A stretch of 64,000 bases of DNA from Rhynchosporium graminicola (lineage: Eukaryota > Ascomycota > Leotiomycetes > Helotiales > Ploettnerulaceae). How positions within the stretch are numbered: the stretch's first letter is position 1; every line of letters begins with the position of its first letter. This document shows positions 49,107 through 62,221 of the stretch, in pieces. Below the pieces are notes generated by a model. The model did not search any database and was not told the origin of the DNA. It saw only the letters and a program-made list of their open reading frames with translations. A program made the position numbers and the translations under genes. The stretch is from the NCBI GenBank assembly GCA_900074885.1, contig FJUW01000006.1, positions 560,512 to 624,511 on the forward strand, given 5' to 3'.

Positions 49107-50173
49107 TTTCCCTTTCTCTCTCCCTGTCTCTTCCTATCTATTCTGGTCATTTATCTTTCATTTCCTGAATCCATCATAGGTTCTAGGGTGGGTAATAGTT
49201 ATATTCCCAAGACTTTTGAAACAAAACAAGCTCTGCCGATCTCAACTCCCGAACAAGAACTTCGAAGCGAGGCAGTCTCCATATGTTCGCCACGGAGCAA
49301 ACCCCGCTCTGTCCCCCGCAAAGTACTCCGCAGGCTAGCGCTTCCCCAGATATCCACATATCAATAGACCAATTGGGGCTGCATGGTTCCCGTGAGTCTA
49401 ACTGCTGCCGTATGAAGTATGAAGGGGAGAAAGGAGGCTAGGCTAGATGGTGTGAGGGACGAGAGCGGACTTGGGCCTCATATAATAATGCATTGGATGG
49501 TTTGACTGCCACCTACTTACAATCAATGCTCTGTTCTGTTATGGACCGACCACCCGGAACCTGGGCTACGCTTATCGCGTACATGTGTCTTTTAGCGGGT
49601 ACCAAAGATACCACCGGCATATCGTGTACTGCACAGAAGCCATGCTTAGGTGGCTAGTTGAATGAAGCATCTCTGTCATGGACATGCGTAAGAGGTACGT
49701 GGGGAGTGGCCAAGTCAGAATCTTACTCTACTTAGCTATTGTTTGTTCATTTAATGGATGTGACGCTCCGCTGGCCCTCCCGGGAGGCCACTGCCGTGGA
49801 GGCCGTCCAGTGAGAGAGAGAGAGAGAGAGGCATAGTAGAGTAGGGAGAAAAGGATGGCGGTGGCCTCTCTCTCTGGGAAGTGGCTAAGATCCCCCAATT
49901 CCCACTCCAGCCATTTCCAGCTTCTCGGGAAGAGTCCAGACCTAGACTCTCTCAATCACCTAAGATCAACCAGCTTACTCCCAACAAGCTTCACAAAAAG
50001 ATCTTGTCCTACTCGAGACCTCCACCAATCTTCCCTGACCAGGCTCAAGAATGGAGCTTGAATCAGACTTGGCATATCGTGGCGTCTCGGCGTCAGAGTT
50101 CGAGACCGTCGGCGCCTTGGTCATTGACTTAGTACTTCACGCTTTCAAGCCTTCAGCTCTCCCTTTCAACCAA

Positions 50174-50201
50174 CTGGATTCTGGATTCTGGATTCTGGAT
50201 T
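50174..50201. repeat. (CTGGATT)4 heptamer repeat
   Basis: Four perfect 7-bp units. Confidence 0.9.
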
Positions 50202-50550
50202 CTGACTTCCCCTCATCCACCACCTTTTCTGCCCGCCTGCACCCACTCCCACTCTCGAACGAGGGCACTTGTACTAGCGGGTCTCAAAAGCCATCGCCGC
50301 CATATCGGGCCTTTGACTATGTCGGTGTTAGTGGATGAGATTCCGGTGTTTTCATTTGTTATCCAGAACTGCCAAGTTTCAGTCTCGTGATCTGTGTGCG
50401 ACTTTTAGATCTACTGTACCTAGTGATTATGGTATCCCCAGATTCGGGTCTCTTGCTGTGCTTGGCATACATGCTCCAGTATGGGTTCACCTACACTCGC
50501 CTCGCAGGTAAGCACTTCTCGATTTCCCCGCAGCTACGATGTAGAATAGC

Positions 50551-50571
50551 ATATATATATATATATATATA
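50551..50571. repeat. (AT)10 microsatellite upstream of the MFS gene
   Basis: Perfect run about 95 bp before the MFS start codon. It could serve as a TATA-type element and is a likely site of length variation. Confidence 0.9.
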
Positions 50572-50663
50572 CATTCTCTCCTTCCCCTGCCATCCCTCTT
50601 GTCTTATTCCAAAAGATCAGTCCTCCCTCCCACTTCTCCAGGCAAACCCGTTCAACCACCATC

Positions 50664-52441
50664 ATGTCTTCCGACCCCGAGAAGCACGCCGTGGAACAAA
50701 TCGAGCGTTCGCTCTCCCAAGAAAGCAACGATGCTCGAATCGCCCAATTTACACCCGCAGAACAGCGTAAAATCATCCATCGTGTGGATCGCCGTCTGGT
50801 CACCACCCTAGGTGCTCTGTACGCATGCAGTCTCATGGACAGGACTAATCTGGGAGCTGTGAATATCGCTGGGTACATCTCCCTACCTCCCATACGGCGC
50901 TTATCAAAGAAATAATACAATATACTGATTGCTATATCCTGGATTTTAGCATGTCCAAAGCTCTCAAGCTACATGGCACGCAATACAGTTTAATCGTCCT
51001 TATCTTCTTCATCCCATACGTGCTCTTTCAACCTCCTGCGACGGTTGTGTTGCGGAAGCTGGGCCCGCGTCGCTTCCTCACGGCTATTGTCTTATTATGG
51101 GGAGGTCTTATGATCGTAAGTCTTGAATCTGCTCTCCTCTTCCAGATAAAAACAGAAACATCTAACATATATCCAAGGGGTTTGGCTTCGTCAAAAAATG
51201 GGATCAGATGGTCGGTCTCCGCGTCATTCTTGGCGTTCTCGAAGCTGGTTTCTTCCCCGGCTGCGCATACCTTCTCTCTACTTGGTATGTACCGGGTGCC
51301 TACTCCCATCTCCCTCCAGTGTTTCATTCAACTCTTTCGGCCCATTTCTTGGCTTTCTCTCAACATTTCTTTCCGTTCAATTGCTAATCCCATCGTGTAC
51401 AGGTACACACGCTACGAACTTCAGAAACGTAATGCAGTCTTTTATCTCATCGGCAGTATGGCAAGTGCTTGTTCGGGAATTTTGGCATATGGAATTATGC
51501 AGATGAATGGGCTTGGTGGCTTGGGTGGTTGGAGATGGATTTTTATCGTACGTTCTCACTTGATCTCTCATCTAAAAAAAAAAAAGCCCAATCAAAATGA
51601 AACAAAGCGAGCTAATACCAAAAAGGTCGAAGGCCTCCTCACGTGTGTATTGGGTATCGTCGGCTACTTCCTCATTGTTGACTTTCCCGAACACGCCTCA
51701 AAATCCTGGAAATTCCTCACCAAAGCCGAGTCGGACTTCATTGTCGCCCGTATCGAAGTCGACCGACACGACGCCATCCTTGAGCCGTTCTCCCTAAAAT
51801 CCTACCTCGCCAACGCACTCGACTCCAAAATCTGGGGTTTCGCCTGCCTCTTTGGCCTCACGACCACCAACACCTACGCTATCGCCTATTTCCTGCCCGT
51901 GATCCTTCGTCTCGGAATGGGCTTCGACATCGCCAAAGCCCAATGTCTCGTCGCTCCCCCTTACGTCGCAGCCGCCATCGTCATGTACGGCTGCGCCTGG
52001 CTAGGCGACAAATACCACATCCGCGCTCCAATAATCATCGGCAACGCACTACTCGGCCTCATCGGCCTCCCTCTCCTCGGCTACGCCAAACACAACGGCG
52101 TCCGCTACTTCGGTGTCTTTCTCGCCACCATAGCATGCAACGCCAATATCCCCGCCGTGCTCACCTACCAAGCCAACAATATCCGCGGGCAGTGGAAACG
52201 CGCACTGTGTTCTGCCACGCTGGTTGGTTTCGGGGGTCTAGGAGGTATCGTAGGAAGTACAGTATTCAGAGATCAGGATGCGCCGAAATATGGACCGGGG
52301 ATCATGACGACGATGATTAGTAGTGGGTTGGTGATTGTTATTACGTGTTTGATGACGTTGAAGTTCCATAGGGCGAATCAGAGGGCCGAGAGGGGTGGGA
52401 AGGCCATTGAAGGGCAGGAGGGCTTTAGATATACTTTGTAG
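50664..52441 (+). CDS. MFS permease, anion:cation symporter (Dal5/Tna1-like)
   Basis: Five exons (50664-50872, 50950-51115, 51178-51284, 51403-51547, 51626-52441) with introns of 77, 62, 118 and 78 nt give 480 residues. It is a major facilitator of the ACS family, whose fungal members carry allantoate, nicotinate, biotin or other organic anions. Marks are the N-terminal charged start, MDRTNLGAVNIAG in the first membrane segment, LIFFIPYVLFQPPATVVLRKLGPRRF, GLRVILGVLEAGFFPGCAYLLSTWYTRYE rebuilt across two splices (in parts), and late segments such as IIIGNALLGLIGLPLLGY. About 12 membrane segments are expected. The frame of exons 2 and 5 happens to stay open through introns 2-4 (50951-52441), so an unspliced 496-codon frame exists that carries intron-derived text and skips the true exon 3 and 4 frames. 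Substrate not predictable. Confidence 0.9.
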
Positions 52442-53344
52442 TTTATTGGGAAACGATCGGTTTGAGAGGTTCGGGTACGTATAGATACTTGATGATAAGG
52501 AACCTTTGACATATCAGTAAGAAACCTGCATGGTGATAATTACCCGGGCCTTCTCTCCCTATGACCGACTGTCAGTACACCTAAACCCTCTCTTTCTATC
52601 TCCCTTCTCTCTTTCAACAACAACAACAACAATAACAAATGCACTCAAATCAAGAATATCAACTTCATTTCTATCTCTTCATTCGACATCATCTCAAGGC
52701 CCTCATCTCATCTCATCTCATTTCATTCCATCACATCTCAACCCTCTAGCTCTGCGAAGCCTATGTACGATCGTCTTCATACGCCCCAATCGACTATCTC
52801 ATAGATCGTAGCCATCACCGTGAAAGTCCAACTCTTCCTTCTCGTCCTCCCGTGAACGTCGTCACACTCGACCGAGATGCGCTGCGCGCCATAGTGCGTA
52901 TTATCGTGGAAATCGTATCTATGACGGCCACTAGACGCGCAGTCAAGTCATTATAAAGATAAAAACCCGTTTCTCGTGATGGATGGGAGTGCGATGCTAT
53001 CGTTTGTGTTTCCGAGCCGAGACATGGGGGGGGCTTCGTGAGATGAGATAGATGCAATGCACACGTACGTAGGCGTGAGGGGACGGAGTCGTGCGAGATG
53101 CGAACGGTTACGAATGACCTTGTGGTGCTAAGGCCGATTGAGGCAAACCGCTTGCAGCTATCTCTCTCTCTTTCTTCGATTCGTGAGTATTGCGAAAATT
53201 AATTCATTCCCATGAGGTCTGGAGGGATCTTCCTGCCTGCCTGCCTGCCAGTCTGCCTGAGGAGACCAATACAGTGATTCTTCGGTTTGGCGTGATTCTT
53301 CAGTAAATAACGCCGGTACACCGCCTTTTAGTATGAACCCCACT
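52442..53344. other. Spacer from MFS gene to the right AT-rich block
   Basis: It holds the MFS 3' UTR, an ATCTC-rich stretch (about 52690-52740), and a CCTG/CTGC repeat near 53232-53250. No gene is recognised. Composition changes abruptly at about 53345. Confidence 0.5.
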
Positions 53345-54245
53345 AAATATTAATATGCTATAATTATCAGAACTAGAAACTACTAAAGCTCTATGATTAC
53401 TATACCGATTTGCCTCTAAACTACGTCTTTTTGAAGCTCTTAATCTATAGAGTATATATTAAGTCTGCTATAACGTTAATATTATAGCTCCTAATCTGCT
53501 AGCATGGAAAACATACTAAATCGATCAAGTACTACGTTCAGGAGAGAATCTTGATCTACGCGCCTTAGTAAGAGAGTATAGAATAATATATAAGATAATT
53601 TACTAGCGAAATCGTCGAATCTAATAAGATAAGGCTCTAAATCGACGCCGGAGAGGTCCTTAGCTAGTAATAACTGATAATATAGAGCTATATATCATAG
53701 CTCTATTAGAGAGAGATCCAGATCTATACTTAGATAAGATTACTACTTACTTTTACGAAGCTTATAATATCGTTATATCGATTAATCAAGTCTCTAAAGC
53801 TCTTAAACGAATCAAATATACTAAGAAGGTACTCTTAGTATCTGCGGCCTAATGAAATAACGAATTAATCGCTACTTAGAGGCGTAAGATAGTATTCTGG
53901 AATTCTTACTACTTTTACTTTATTGATAAATCTACTTATAACGAACATATAGCAGAAAGAAGGAGAGGTTAGGCTCTAAGAGGAGCTCTAGCAGAGGTAT
54001 CGAGGGTTCTAAAAAGTTCGATAAGGTAGTTAATATTACTAGTATACTCTATAAGGGGGTATTATTAGCTTTTAATCTTCTAAGGCTCTATTACTATAGA
54101 GATCTTTACTAAATAGCTTAAAAAGAGTATCTTACCGGAGTATATTAAGCTTAGAATTAGAGTTATTATTATAGATAATACCTATATCTATAGAGCTCCT
54201 AAAGTCGCTATCTTATACGCTACTTTCGGTCTTCAGCTTGAATAT
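53345..54245 (+). mobile_element. Tc1/mariner transposase relic, left part
   Basis: Reading + with RIP stops tolerated gives a DDE_3-type transposase. A helix-turn-helix-like region lies near 53670-53830 (LLERDPDLYLDKI, QVSKALKRIK). The first catalytic Asp segment (FIDKST, usually VDES) follows near 53920. The family motif ERRRG and ALRGALAEVSRVLKSS come next, then the second Asp in IIIDNTYIYRAPK near 54168-54205. It stops at LEYCHEPA-like text where gypsy element E begins (54246), so the third catalytic residue lies beyond the insertion, outside the window. Left inverted repeat not identified. Confidence 0.75.
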
Positions 54246-54743
54246 TGTCACGAACCAGCGTAGTTCTTAGCACCAAAAACCGTCCTAGCATCAGAATACT
54301 GATAGTACTACCCAGTGGTATATACTAGACGAGTTTTAGTATCAGAAAAGAGTTAGTACTATTAGAGGAAAGGCACTAACATAGTTATAGTATAAACTAG
54401 CGAGTAGTACTATACGCCTATCTATATTATAGTAATAATAGTATTATAGCTATAAGCGATCTAGGATCACGTGATATACTAGACTGCTAGATAGGTCGCG
54501 AGAGCTTATACGCTCTATTAGACGGTCTTGTATAGCTAGCATAAGGGAACGAAAGTTCTATATAAGACTAGCACTTCTGCTATTAGATAAGAGCTTCGTG
54601 CTTAAATTTATATAGTAATTAATACCTGCTTATAATATCTTAATTCTATTTGAGAACCGAATTTCTTATTTACTTTACTTTATAGCTAATACTAACTAAT
54701 AAGCTTATATACTATATACTAGTCAGAACTAGGAACGTTATTA
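54246..54743 (+). repeat. 5' LTR of gypsy element E (approximate right end)
   Basis: It begins TGTCACGAACCAGCG directly inside the mariner frame and ends near CAGAACTAGGAACGTTA. Without the partner LTR the right end is only approximate. Its ends are partly complementary (CACGAACC / GGAACGT), as often seen. Confidence 0.55.
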
Positions 54744-54839
54744 TTTCAAGTACCTTACTTAAAGTATTATTAGTAAGAATAAAATAGCTCTTAAAGAAGG
54801 ATTAGTTATAAGAGAGGGATCCTAAGTTAGTAAGATAGA

Positions 54840-55480
54840 GAAGACTAATAAAGTTACTCTACTTTAAGTTAACTTACCTGATACTTATTATAGAAATCGT
54901 AATAACTTAAGATAATTTATCCTTTAGTACTAAATATACCTCGCCTTTAATAGAGATAAGTTCGAAGCAGATTCCCTTAAAGTACTATAGATTACTTTAT
55001 TTCTTTGCGATACCGCTACTTATTAGATCGAACCGGCCTTAAGTAATTACTTAGTTAATTAATACTTAACCGGGGCTTATTCTATTATTATAACCGAAAA
55101 GAGTTGAGTTATCTTTCGAACTATCGTAAGCTTCACGACTACTATTAAAGGGGTCTTTAGAGACTCTAATAAGAAAGAATAAGCTAAGAAGCACTTACTC
55201 GGGATTCGATAGTATAGATCTATTTATAAATATACTACTAAGTTCTATTACTATTCTATACGATTAGACTAGACTAATAGTAGATTAAGGGCTTAATACT
55301 ACCGAGGCCTTAAGGACTATATTAAGGATAAGCTTTCTAGGACCGAAAAACTAGATAACTTAGAAGACCTAATTAAATCGTTTACTACTATTAATAAACG
55401 AATCTAGAAACGAGCGAAAGAGAAAGAAAGATACTTTATACTTACTTAAACTCCGGAAACCTTAATTTCTATAATAATAT
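54840..55480 (+). pseudogene. Gag capsid region of gypsy E
   Basis: A capsid-like frame with few stops: LPDTYY, NNLRQFILQ, a DTATYQIEPALSNYL segment typical of retrotransposon gag (usually DTA..WIEP) and AQYYRGLKDYIKDKL. A CCHC knuckle follows at 55608. RIP stops and the following D insertion make it inactive. Confidence 0.7.
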
Positions 55481-56469
55481 AATAAGTATTAGAGAAACTT
55501 CTAGCTTTACCTAAATAATAAATATAATTACTATAATCTAATAGAAATAGATAAAGTAAAAAGAGGATCTAAGAGCTAAGCTAAGAAAGATAAACGTTAA
55601 GAGAAGGGTCTCTACTATATATATAGTAAGCTAAGATACCTCGTATATAATTATTCTCAGAAGAAGAAGTAGAAAAGGAAACTCTAGAATAAACTTAAGA
55701 GAGAATTCGAACTAGTAGAAAGGAAGCTAGATTACTAAGAAGCTTCTAGCGTAGAATAGAGTTCGCAGGACTTTATAGCTTATAAATCTAGCGAAGAATT
55801 CGAAGGGAACTTAGTTAAACTTCTAGATAAAGACTAAGAAAGCTAGAGCGTTATAGATAAAAGAAACTATTTATATAATAATCTTCTATATAATAATAAG
55901 AATTAGACTCTTCGAAATCATAATAATAGAAGAAGAATATAAGTTTATAATAGAACTAAGTCCGATTTTATAGAATATTACTAAACTTATAATATACTTA
56001 ACCTAGGTATAAACTATATTATAGCTTATTATAATATTATTACTTTTATACTCTAAGCTAATATAGAGGATATCGAGGAATAACTAGATCGTTACGTAGC
56101 TAATCTCGAAGGAGAACTTAAACTAAAGGAATTCGAATAATTAGATTAGTTCCTTCGAATTAAAGATACTTAAGCTATTACTAAGGAAATAGGAGAGGAA
56201 CGTTATTAGCAGAGAAGATAGTAATTATTAGAACTAGCTACTTATTAAAGAATAATACTAGATCCGATTCAAGGGTAAGCTAATCTCTATTACTATATAC
56301 CTTATACCTTAATTACTTATAAACCCGGCCTTAGGACTTAGTTAGACGAAATAATAGGAAGAATTGTTAAAGAAGCATATAATTACTCCTTAGTAAAACT
56401 ATTATACCTAGAGCTTACTACTACTAGAGAGTTCGATTAGTTAATCTTACTAGTTATAATAGATAATAT

Positions 56470-56686
56470 TATCACAGGGCGGATACAAAGTGTGTAGTGC
56501 AAAAGCTCGTCTGTATTATAAGGAGAATTAACTAAAGAGAGAAGGGAGGTATAGGAGTCTCCCTTCGAAGAAAAGGTAATACTATAGCCGCTAATAGCAG
56601 TAGTATCGGTACACGTATAACTATAAGTCAAGTACTAGCGTAGACGTCTCAGGCATCGAGCATACTAATAGGTATAACCTGTTATA
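56470..56686 (-). repeat. 3' LTR of gypsy element D
   Basis: 217 bp, same length as the partner. Read on - it begins TATAACAGG (ancestral TGTGACGGG) and ends CCCTGTGATA. It retains TG/CA words that the other copy lost, and vice versa. Confidence 0.85.
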
Positions 56687-59600
56687 TTACCTCTCTCCCG
56701 TTTCGAGGTTAGGGCTATCGGCTCTATTCTTCTCCTTCTACCTATTAAGTGCTATAGTAGTAGTAAGAGCTACTTCCGGTTCCTACGTTAGCTTTATATA
56801 ACCTATCTATTTAACTAGATACTTTTTTTTTCTTTAGCCTCCCCTTCGAAAAGACCTCTCCGCTAGGATTTCTTCTACTTCGAACTCGTCTTCGTCCGCT
56901 ACTAGCAGTAGCAGTAGCTATAAGTTATCCTATACTTAGCTCGGTAATAAGTTAGTAGTAGCTAAGCGTAATAGCTATATATAAAAAATATCATATATTC
57001 CTAGCGGCATATCTAAGCAGTAGCTATACGACTTTACTACTTCGAGTACTATATACTTAGCTTACTTTATATCGAGTTTTTTTACGAGTCGATTCGTACG
57101 AATATTCCGTAAACTTAACTAGACTTTATCTCCGACTTTAAACTCCGGGGCTTACTAGTAGTAGCAGTTAGTAACCTCCTTCTGAACTTATTATACTACT
57201 ACTATTACTACTTATACTTATTCCCTAGCGTCTTATAGCTTCTTTAAAATCATATCCGCCTTTTAAATAAATAAGTAGTTAATAGTAGCAGTAAGTTTAT
57301 CTTCGATATTCAAATCGACGTATCGTACGTAGTAACCGTAGGTTAGAAAGAAAGGGCTTACTCCTATTAATATAATATCTTAGTTATTAATTACTACCTC
57401 TGCTAATAGTAGTACGTTAAACTAATTATCTTATACGAAGTCCACGAATATATATAAATACGTTTCTAGTGTCTAGTTCATCCTCTCTATAGAGCTATCG
57501 GTTTCCGGGTAATAAGCTATAGAGAGGTATCGCGTAATCCCTAATAAAGTATATATCCGTATCTATAATATTCCGATAAACTATTTCCCTTAATTGGATA
57601 TAATTATATATAGTAATACGTATTATCTATAGTAGACCTATATAAACTACTTTACTATAGCTTCTATGTTAATTAATAATAGTCTATTATATATAATTCC
57701 CTTCCTAAGCTAATTAATAATTACGATTAAGTTAGTATATCCTTTACTTTCTAGAAGATCGACAATAAAATTAATAGATATTTCTTACTAAATCTAGTCT
57801 AGTAGTAGTAGTAGTTTAAGGAATCCTTACTTTTAGTCTTACTATATCTTATTCCTTCTATAAGTATCGCAGTTCCGAATAAACTTTCTTATATCTTCTG
57901 ATATCTATAGCTAGAAGAACTATCGACTTATAGTAGTAGCAGTTGAATCTCGTTCTAAGTATCTATATATCTTAGTATTATATATCGCTTAAATCAACTT
58001 CGTATATAGTTCTTCAGAATCAGGTACCTATAGTCTATCTCAGAATTATAGTTTACTCGCTTCTAATAGCGAGTACTCTAATATTAATATTTTCAACTTT
58101 AGTATAATAAGGAATACGCGCTACTTATCGCGTACTACCTTAGCCGCTCCTTAGTATATACTATCGGCTTATTCTACTTATAACTAGAGTTCCTTAAGTA
58201 GTATAGAGATAGCAGCAGTAGTATTATTATCTAAAGCGGCTTCGTAAACTATTTCGGGTTCTTTAACTTATAGGGATTCGTCTTATAGTTAGAAAGCTTC
58301 TTCTTCTTTCTAGCGTCTTCGATCTTATCGTATTATAACCGGAGCTACTACTACTATCTCTTATAGCAGTAGCAGTTCTCGTAGTACCTTTAGCTTAATC
58401 AGTTAGACTAACTAGTACTAGAGTTATTTATCTTCTATACTATAGGGCATATCTTATTCTTATCGTAAGAGTATATCTACGCGTTCGTTTTCTTTTCCCG
58501 GAATATAACTAATCGTATAGTTAAACTGCAAGAGAAATAGTAACTATCGTATCTGCTATTCTATAAGCCATCGAGCTATTATGAAATACTCGAGGTTCTT
58601 ATAATTAGTACGAATATAGAATTCTTATATAATTTTCAATTCGTACTACTACTCCTTAAGGTAACGTATAATTACTAATATTTCCTTATTATAGATTTCA
58701 TAGTTATATTTAGCTAAAGTGTTTTTCTTCGAGAAGAATATATAAAGTTATAAATATCCTTAGTTGTCGAATTATATAAGTACTACTTTTACTATCTATC
58801 TAGAGGAGTCTATTTCGAGTATTATTTCTTAGTCGAGGTCGAACTATACTAGTGTAAGTCTAGTAGTAAATATATCTTTTAACTTCTTAAACGCTTCGTC
58901 TATAGTATTATTCTACTACTATAGCTAGTCTTTATAGGTAAGCTATATTAATAGTAGTATAATCGTCGAGTAATCCTTAATAAACGTCCGATAGAAATTC
59001 GTAAATCCTAAGAAGCTTTATACTCCTTTTACTAAAGTCAGGGGTTCCTATTCTCGAATCGCTTATACTTTCTTAGGGTCTATTTAAATACCCTCTTTTA
59101 TATTAATTACGAACCTAAGGTATTTCGTTATTTATACTTCGAATTCGTACTTATCGATATCGAGTTATAGTCTAGCCTCGCGTAGCTTTACTATAACTTT
59201 CGCTACTTGTTTTCAGTAGTAGTAGTAGTTATTATTTATATAGATTAGGATATTATTAATATAAGCAGAATAGAATTCGTCTAAGTAGTCGCGCAAAGCT
59301 TAATTAATATATTATTAAAACGTACTTAGGGCATTCGCGAGTCCAAAAGAAGTTACTAACTACTTATATAGACTATATCTCGTGCGAAAGGCTATCTTCT
59401 ATTTGTTACTAGTAGTAATACGTATCTTATAGAATATAATAGTAATATCTAGTTTCGTAAACTATCTTACTTTCCTTATATTCTGAATAGTCTCGTAGAT
59501 TAGTAGTAATAAGTATCGATCTTTCTTTCTAATTCGATTTAACCTATAGTAGTTAACGCAGAATCGTAAGCTACCTTCTAGTTTCTTTACAAATAGGATA

Positions 59601-61606
59601 AGGGCAGCAATAAGCAAGTTACTAACTCGAATAAATCCTTTATCGAGTAGCTTCGTAAGAGTCTTCTATAGTACTAAGAGTTCATCGTGAGATATATTAT
59701 ATAAGGGGCCCTATAGTACTATAAGTTCTTTACTATCGTATTACTCGAGTTCGATCTTATAGTTAATTCCAGGACCTTATAGCAGTAGTAATATATCTGT
59801 TTTCTTATTATCGTATAAGTCGAGGTACTTATATAGCTAATCAGGAAGTTTTATTCGCAGGTTAGTCTTTATCTTCAGTGCGAGCGCCTTTTAGTTATCC
59901 GCTATACTTACTATAAATACCTATATCTTTTTATATAGTCGTCCTCGAGTAAGTCTATTAAATACTACTACTAATACTACGAAGCAGTCTAGCTCGTAGT
60001 CCGGCTTCTATACTCGATTACATAGGATCGTAGTAGTAGTATTAATATAATATCGTGACTTTAGTACGATTATATATATATTGTTTTTCTTGAACTATAA
60101 TACTCCTAAAATCAGGTCGTAGTCTTCTAAGTATAGTACTATATAGAAGAAAGCCTTAGCTTCCTTATACTTATCGATATCTATTTCAATAACTGCTACT
60201 TCTGTAACAGGACTTCTCTCCCCTTCGAACGAACTTATCTTAATAAGGGAAATAAGGAAACGCTAGAGGCGATAGCGAGTAATAAAGCGGGAATTAATAA
60301 TACTATATAAAAAGCACCTAGTATTAAGTAGAGTTTTAGTATAATACTCTTTATTAATTATTATAGATACTAAGAAAAGAGCTCTATTTATTATATCCTT
60401 AAACTGATCTTAAGCTTCTACTACTACTACCTGATTAATCTCCTTCTACTTCTATTAGCGATTTTCGATAGAAGCTATTCTTTTCCCGAGCTCTCTGACT
60501 CGGAACTCGATTCGTCTGTCTCGACTACTTTCGTCTTCGACTTTTTCGTCTTCGTCTTAGCTACTACTATATAGCTTTTCTTCTTCTCGGTTTTAGCTAG
60601 TGTCGTTTAGTAGTTATAGACTATATATCTATCTTATCTATAGCAGAAGTAAAGTTATTCCGATTTTCGTCTTTCGATCTTAGTAGGACTTACTTATTAG
60701 GGTTCTTTCTTTATTATTATAGCTATAGTAATAGTAGGAGTTACTTCTTACTCTATCAGGTCTACTATATATCGATCCGCCTCGGGGGACTATTCTTATA
60801 CTTACTTCTACTAGTCTATTCTAGCTAATAGCTCTTTAACTTTAGTTAGCTAGTCGCTAACTATTTGTAATTATAAATAGTACTCTTTATATAACTATTC
60901 CTCTTTTATTCTGATTATACTACGGACTAAAGCAGTAGTAATAGTAGCCTTCAGGTAACTCTTCTTAATTATATCTGCTTAGTCCTATCCTTCTGCTTCG
61001 AGGATCAGCTAATTGAAATCGTTAAGGAACTCGTTTAAAGGATAAGCTCCCTACTTAATCTTATTTAGTTAGCTTATAGCTTTCTGCTAGTAATAAGAGT
61101 TACGAAAGGCAGTAGCTATCTGTTAGAATAGCCCCTCGACTATTAATTACCCTTGCCTCTAAGCGAAGCTTATCTAAGGGTAAATTCGTCCTGCAGCCTC
61201 GCCTAAGAGATAGCTAAACGTATACTATATCCTTTCCCTCTTATTACTAATAGCAGTAGTATCGATCTCTAGCTTCGCTCGTAGGATACCCTCGAATTAG
61301 AGGTATAAGGCTAGGTTAGTACTATCGAAATTTTCGGGTTTCGGTATACGTTACTTAGTTATTATAAGTAGTTCCGGGGTTATTAATCGTATCGTATTAA
61401 TAGGAGTTAGTACTACTAGTAGCACTAGTAGTGCATTTCGTTATGCTTCTATATCTTCGATCCTACTAGTTAGAGTAGCGGTCGTATTTACTTATTATAC
61501 TACTAGCTTAGTAACTTATTATCTTTATGCCTCGAAGGCATCTAGTAGCTGCTAAGGGGGCTGCTCTTCTACTATAGTAAACCGTATGTTCTAGCGTTAT
61601 TATAAT

Positions 61607-61933
61607 CGTAAGTAAAGCAGCCGGATCTACTATATATAGTCCGAGGCGTCTATCTCCGTATCGTAAGTATACGTATAGTAATAGTAAGGCTAAGGTACTA
61701 GCTTTCTTACGCACGCGTAAGTAAAGTAGCTGGATCTACCGTATATAGTCCGAGGCATCTGTCTCCGTATCGTAGGTATACGTGTAGCAATAGCAGGGCC
61801 AAGGTACTAACTTTCTTATGTACTCGTAGGTAAGGCAGCCGGATCTACTATATATAGTCCGAGGCGTCTATCTCCGTATTATAGGTATACGTATAGCAAT
61901 AGTAGAGCTAAGGTACTAGCTTTCTTACGTACG
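61607..61933 (-). repeat. Three tandem 109-bp units in the leader of element D
   Basis: Units start at 61607, 61716 and 61825, each exactly 109 bp, differing at a modest number of mainly transition sites. They share AGTCCGAGGC, TCTCCGTAT and CTTTCTTA. The unit is not a multiple of three, so it is unlikely to be coding. It lies between the 5' LTR and gag. Confidence 0.9.
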
Positions 61934-62004
61934 CGTATTATCCACTGCTCGAAAGCAGATCCTCCTTTATTTAATTAAGAATATCAGGAATAAGTTAATT
62001 CTAA

Positions 62005-62221
62005 TATCACGGGGCGGATATAAAGTATATAGTATAAAAGCTCGTCTATATTATAAGGAGAATTAACTAAGGAGAGAAGGGAGGTATAGGAGTCTCCCTT
62101 CGAAGAAAAGGTAATACTATAGCCGCTAGTAGCAGTAGTATCGGTACACGTATGACTATAAGTCAGGTACTAGCGTAGACGCCTCAGGCGTCGAGCATAC
62201 TAACGGGTGCAACCCGTCACA
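62005..62221 (-). repeat. 5' LTR of gypsy element D
   Basis: 217 bp. Read on - it begins TGTGACGGGTTGCACCCG and ends CGCCCCGTGATA, so TG is intact while the terminal CA has become TA. It is followed by AATAT, the target duplication. Confidence 0.85.

Larger units (their letters stand above)
48429..50663. other. 2.2-kb spacer rich in microsatellites
   Basis: It contains (GA)15 at 48439-48468, (TCTCC)7 at 48676-48710, (CT)n at 49076-49102, a further GA run near 49812-49830, (CTGGATT)4 at 50174-50201 and (AT)10 at 50551-50570. Frames of 60-150 codons cross these repeats and look like chance. It includes the MFS gene's promoter and leader at the right end. Confidence 0.55.
56470..62221 (-). mobile_element. 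Gypsy element D, complete, RIP-inactivated
   Basis: This is a 5752-bp element on - with 217-bp LTRs and a perfect 5-bp target duplication AATAT (56465-56469 and 62222-62226). A polypurine tract (GGGAGAGAGG read on -) abuts the left LTR at 56690-56705. Reading -: a leader with a triple 109-bp repeat, gag to about 60600 with a knuckle-like FCYR-DR segment, reverse transcriptase (about 59700-58550; LLDKGFIRVSN, ILFVKKLEGSLRFCVNYY), RNase H, and integrase with its zinc-finger motif RNCDTYRRNKI near 57885-57850. Frames are broken by RIP-type stops. The family differs from A/B/C and E. Confidence 0.85.

Noticed and set aside
48536..49367. Frames of 148-152 codons near 48.5-49.4 kb
   Set aside because: They run through CT and TCTCC microsatellites and encode Ser/Leu or Arg/Glu stretches with no domain.
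61508..61714. 68-codon - strand frame in element D leader
   Set aside because: It overlaps the first 109-bp repeat unit, which is not a multiple of three; reading changes from unit to unit.
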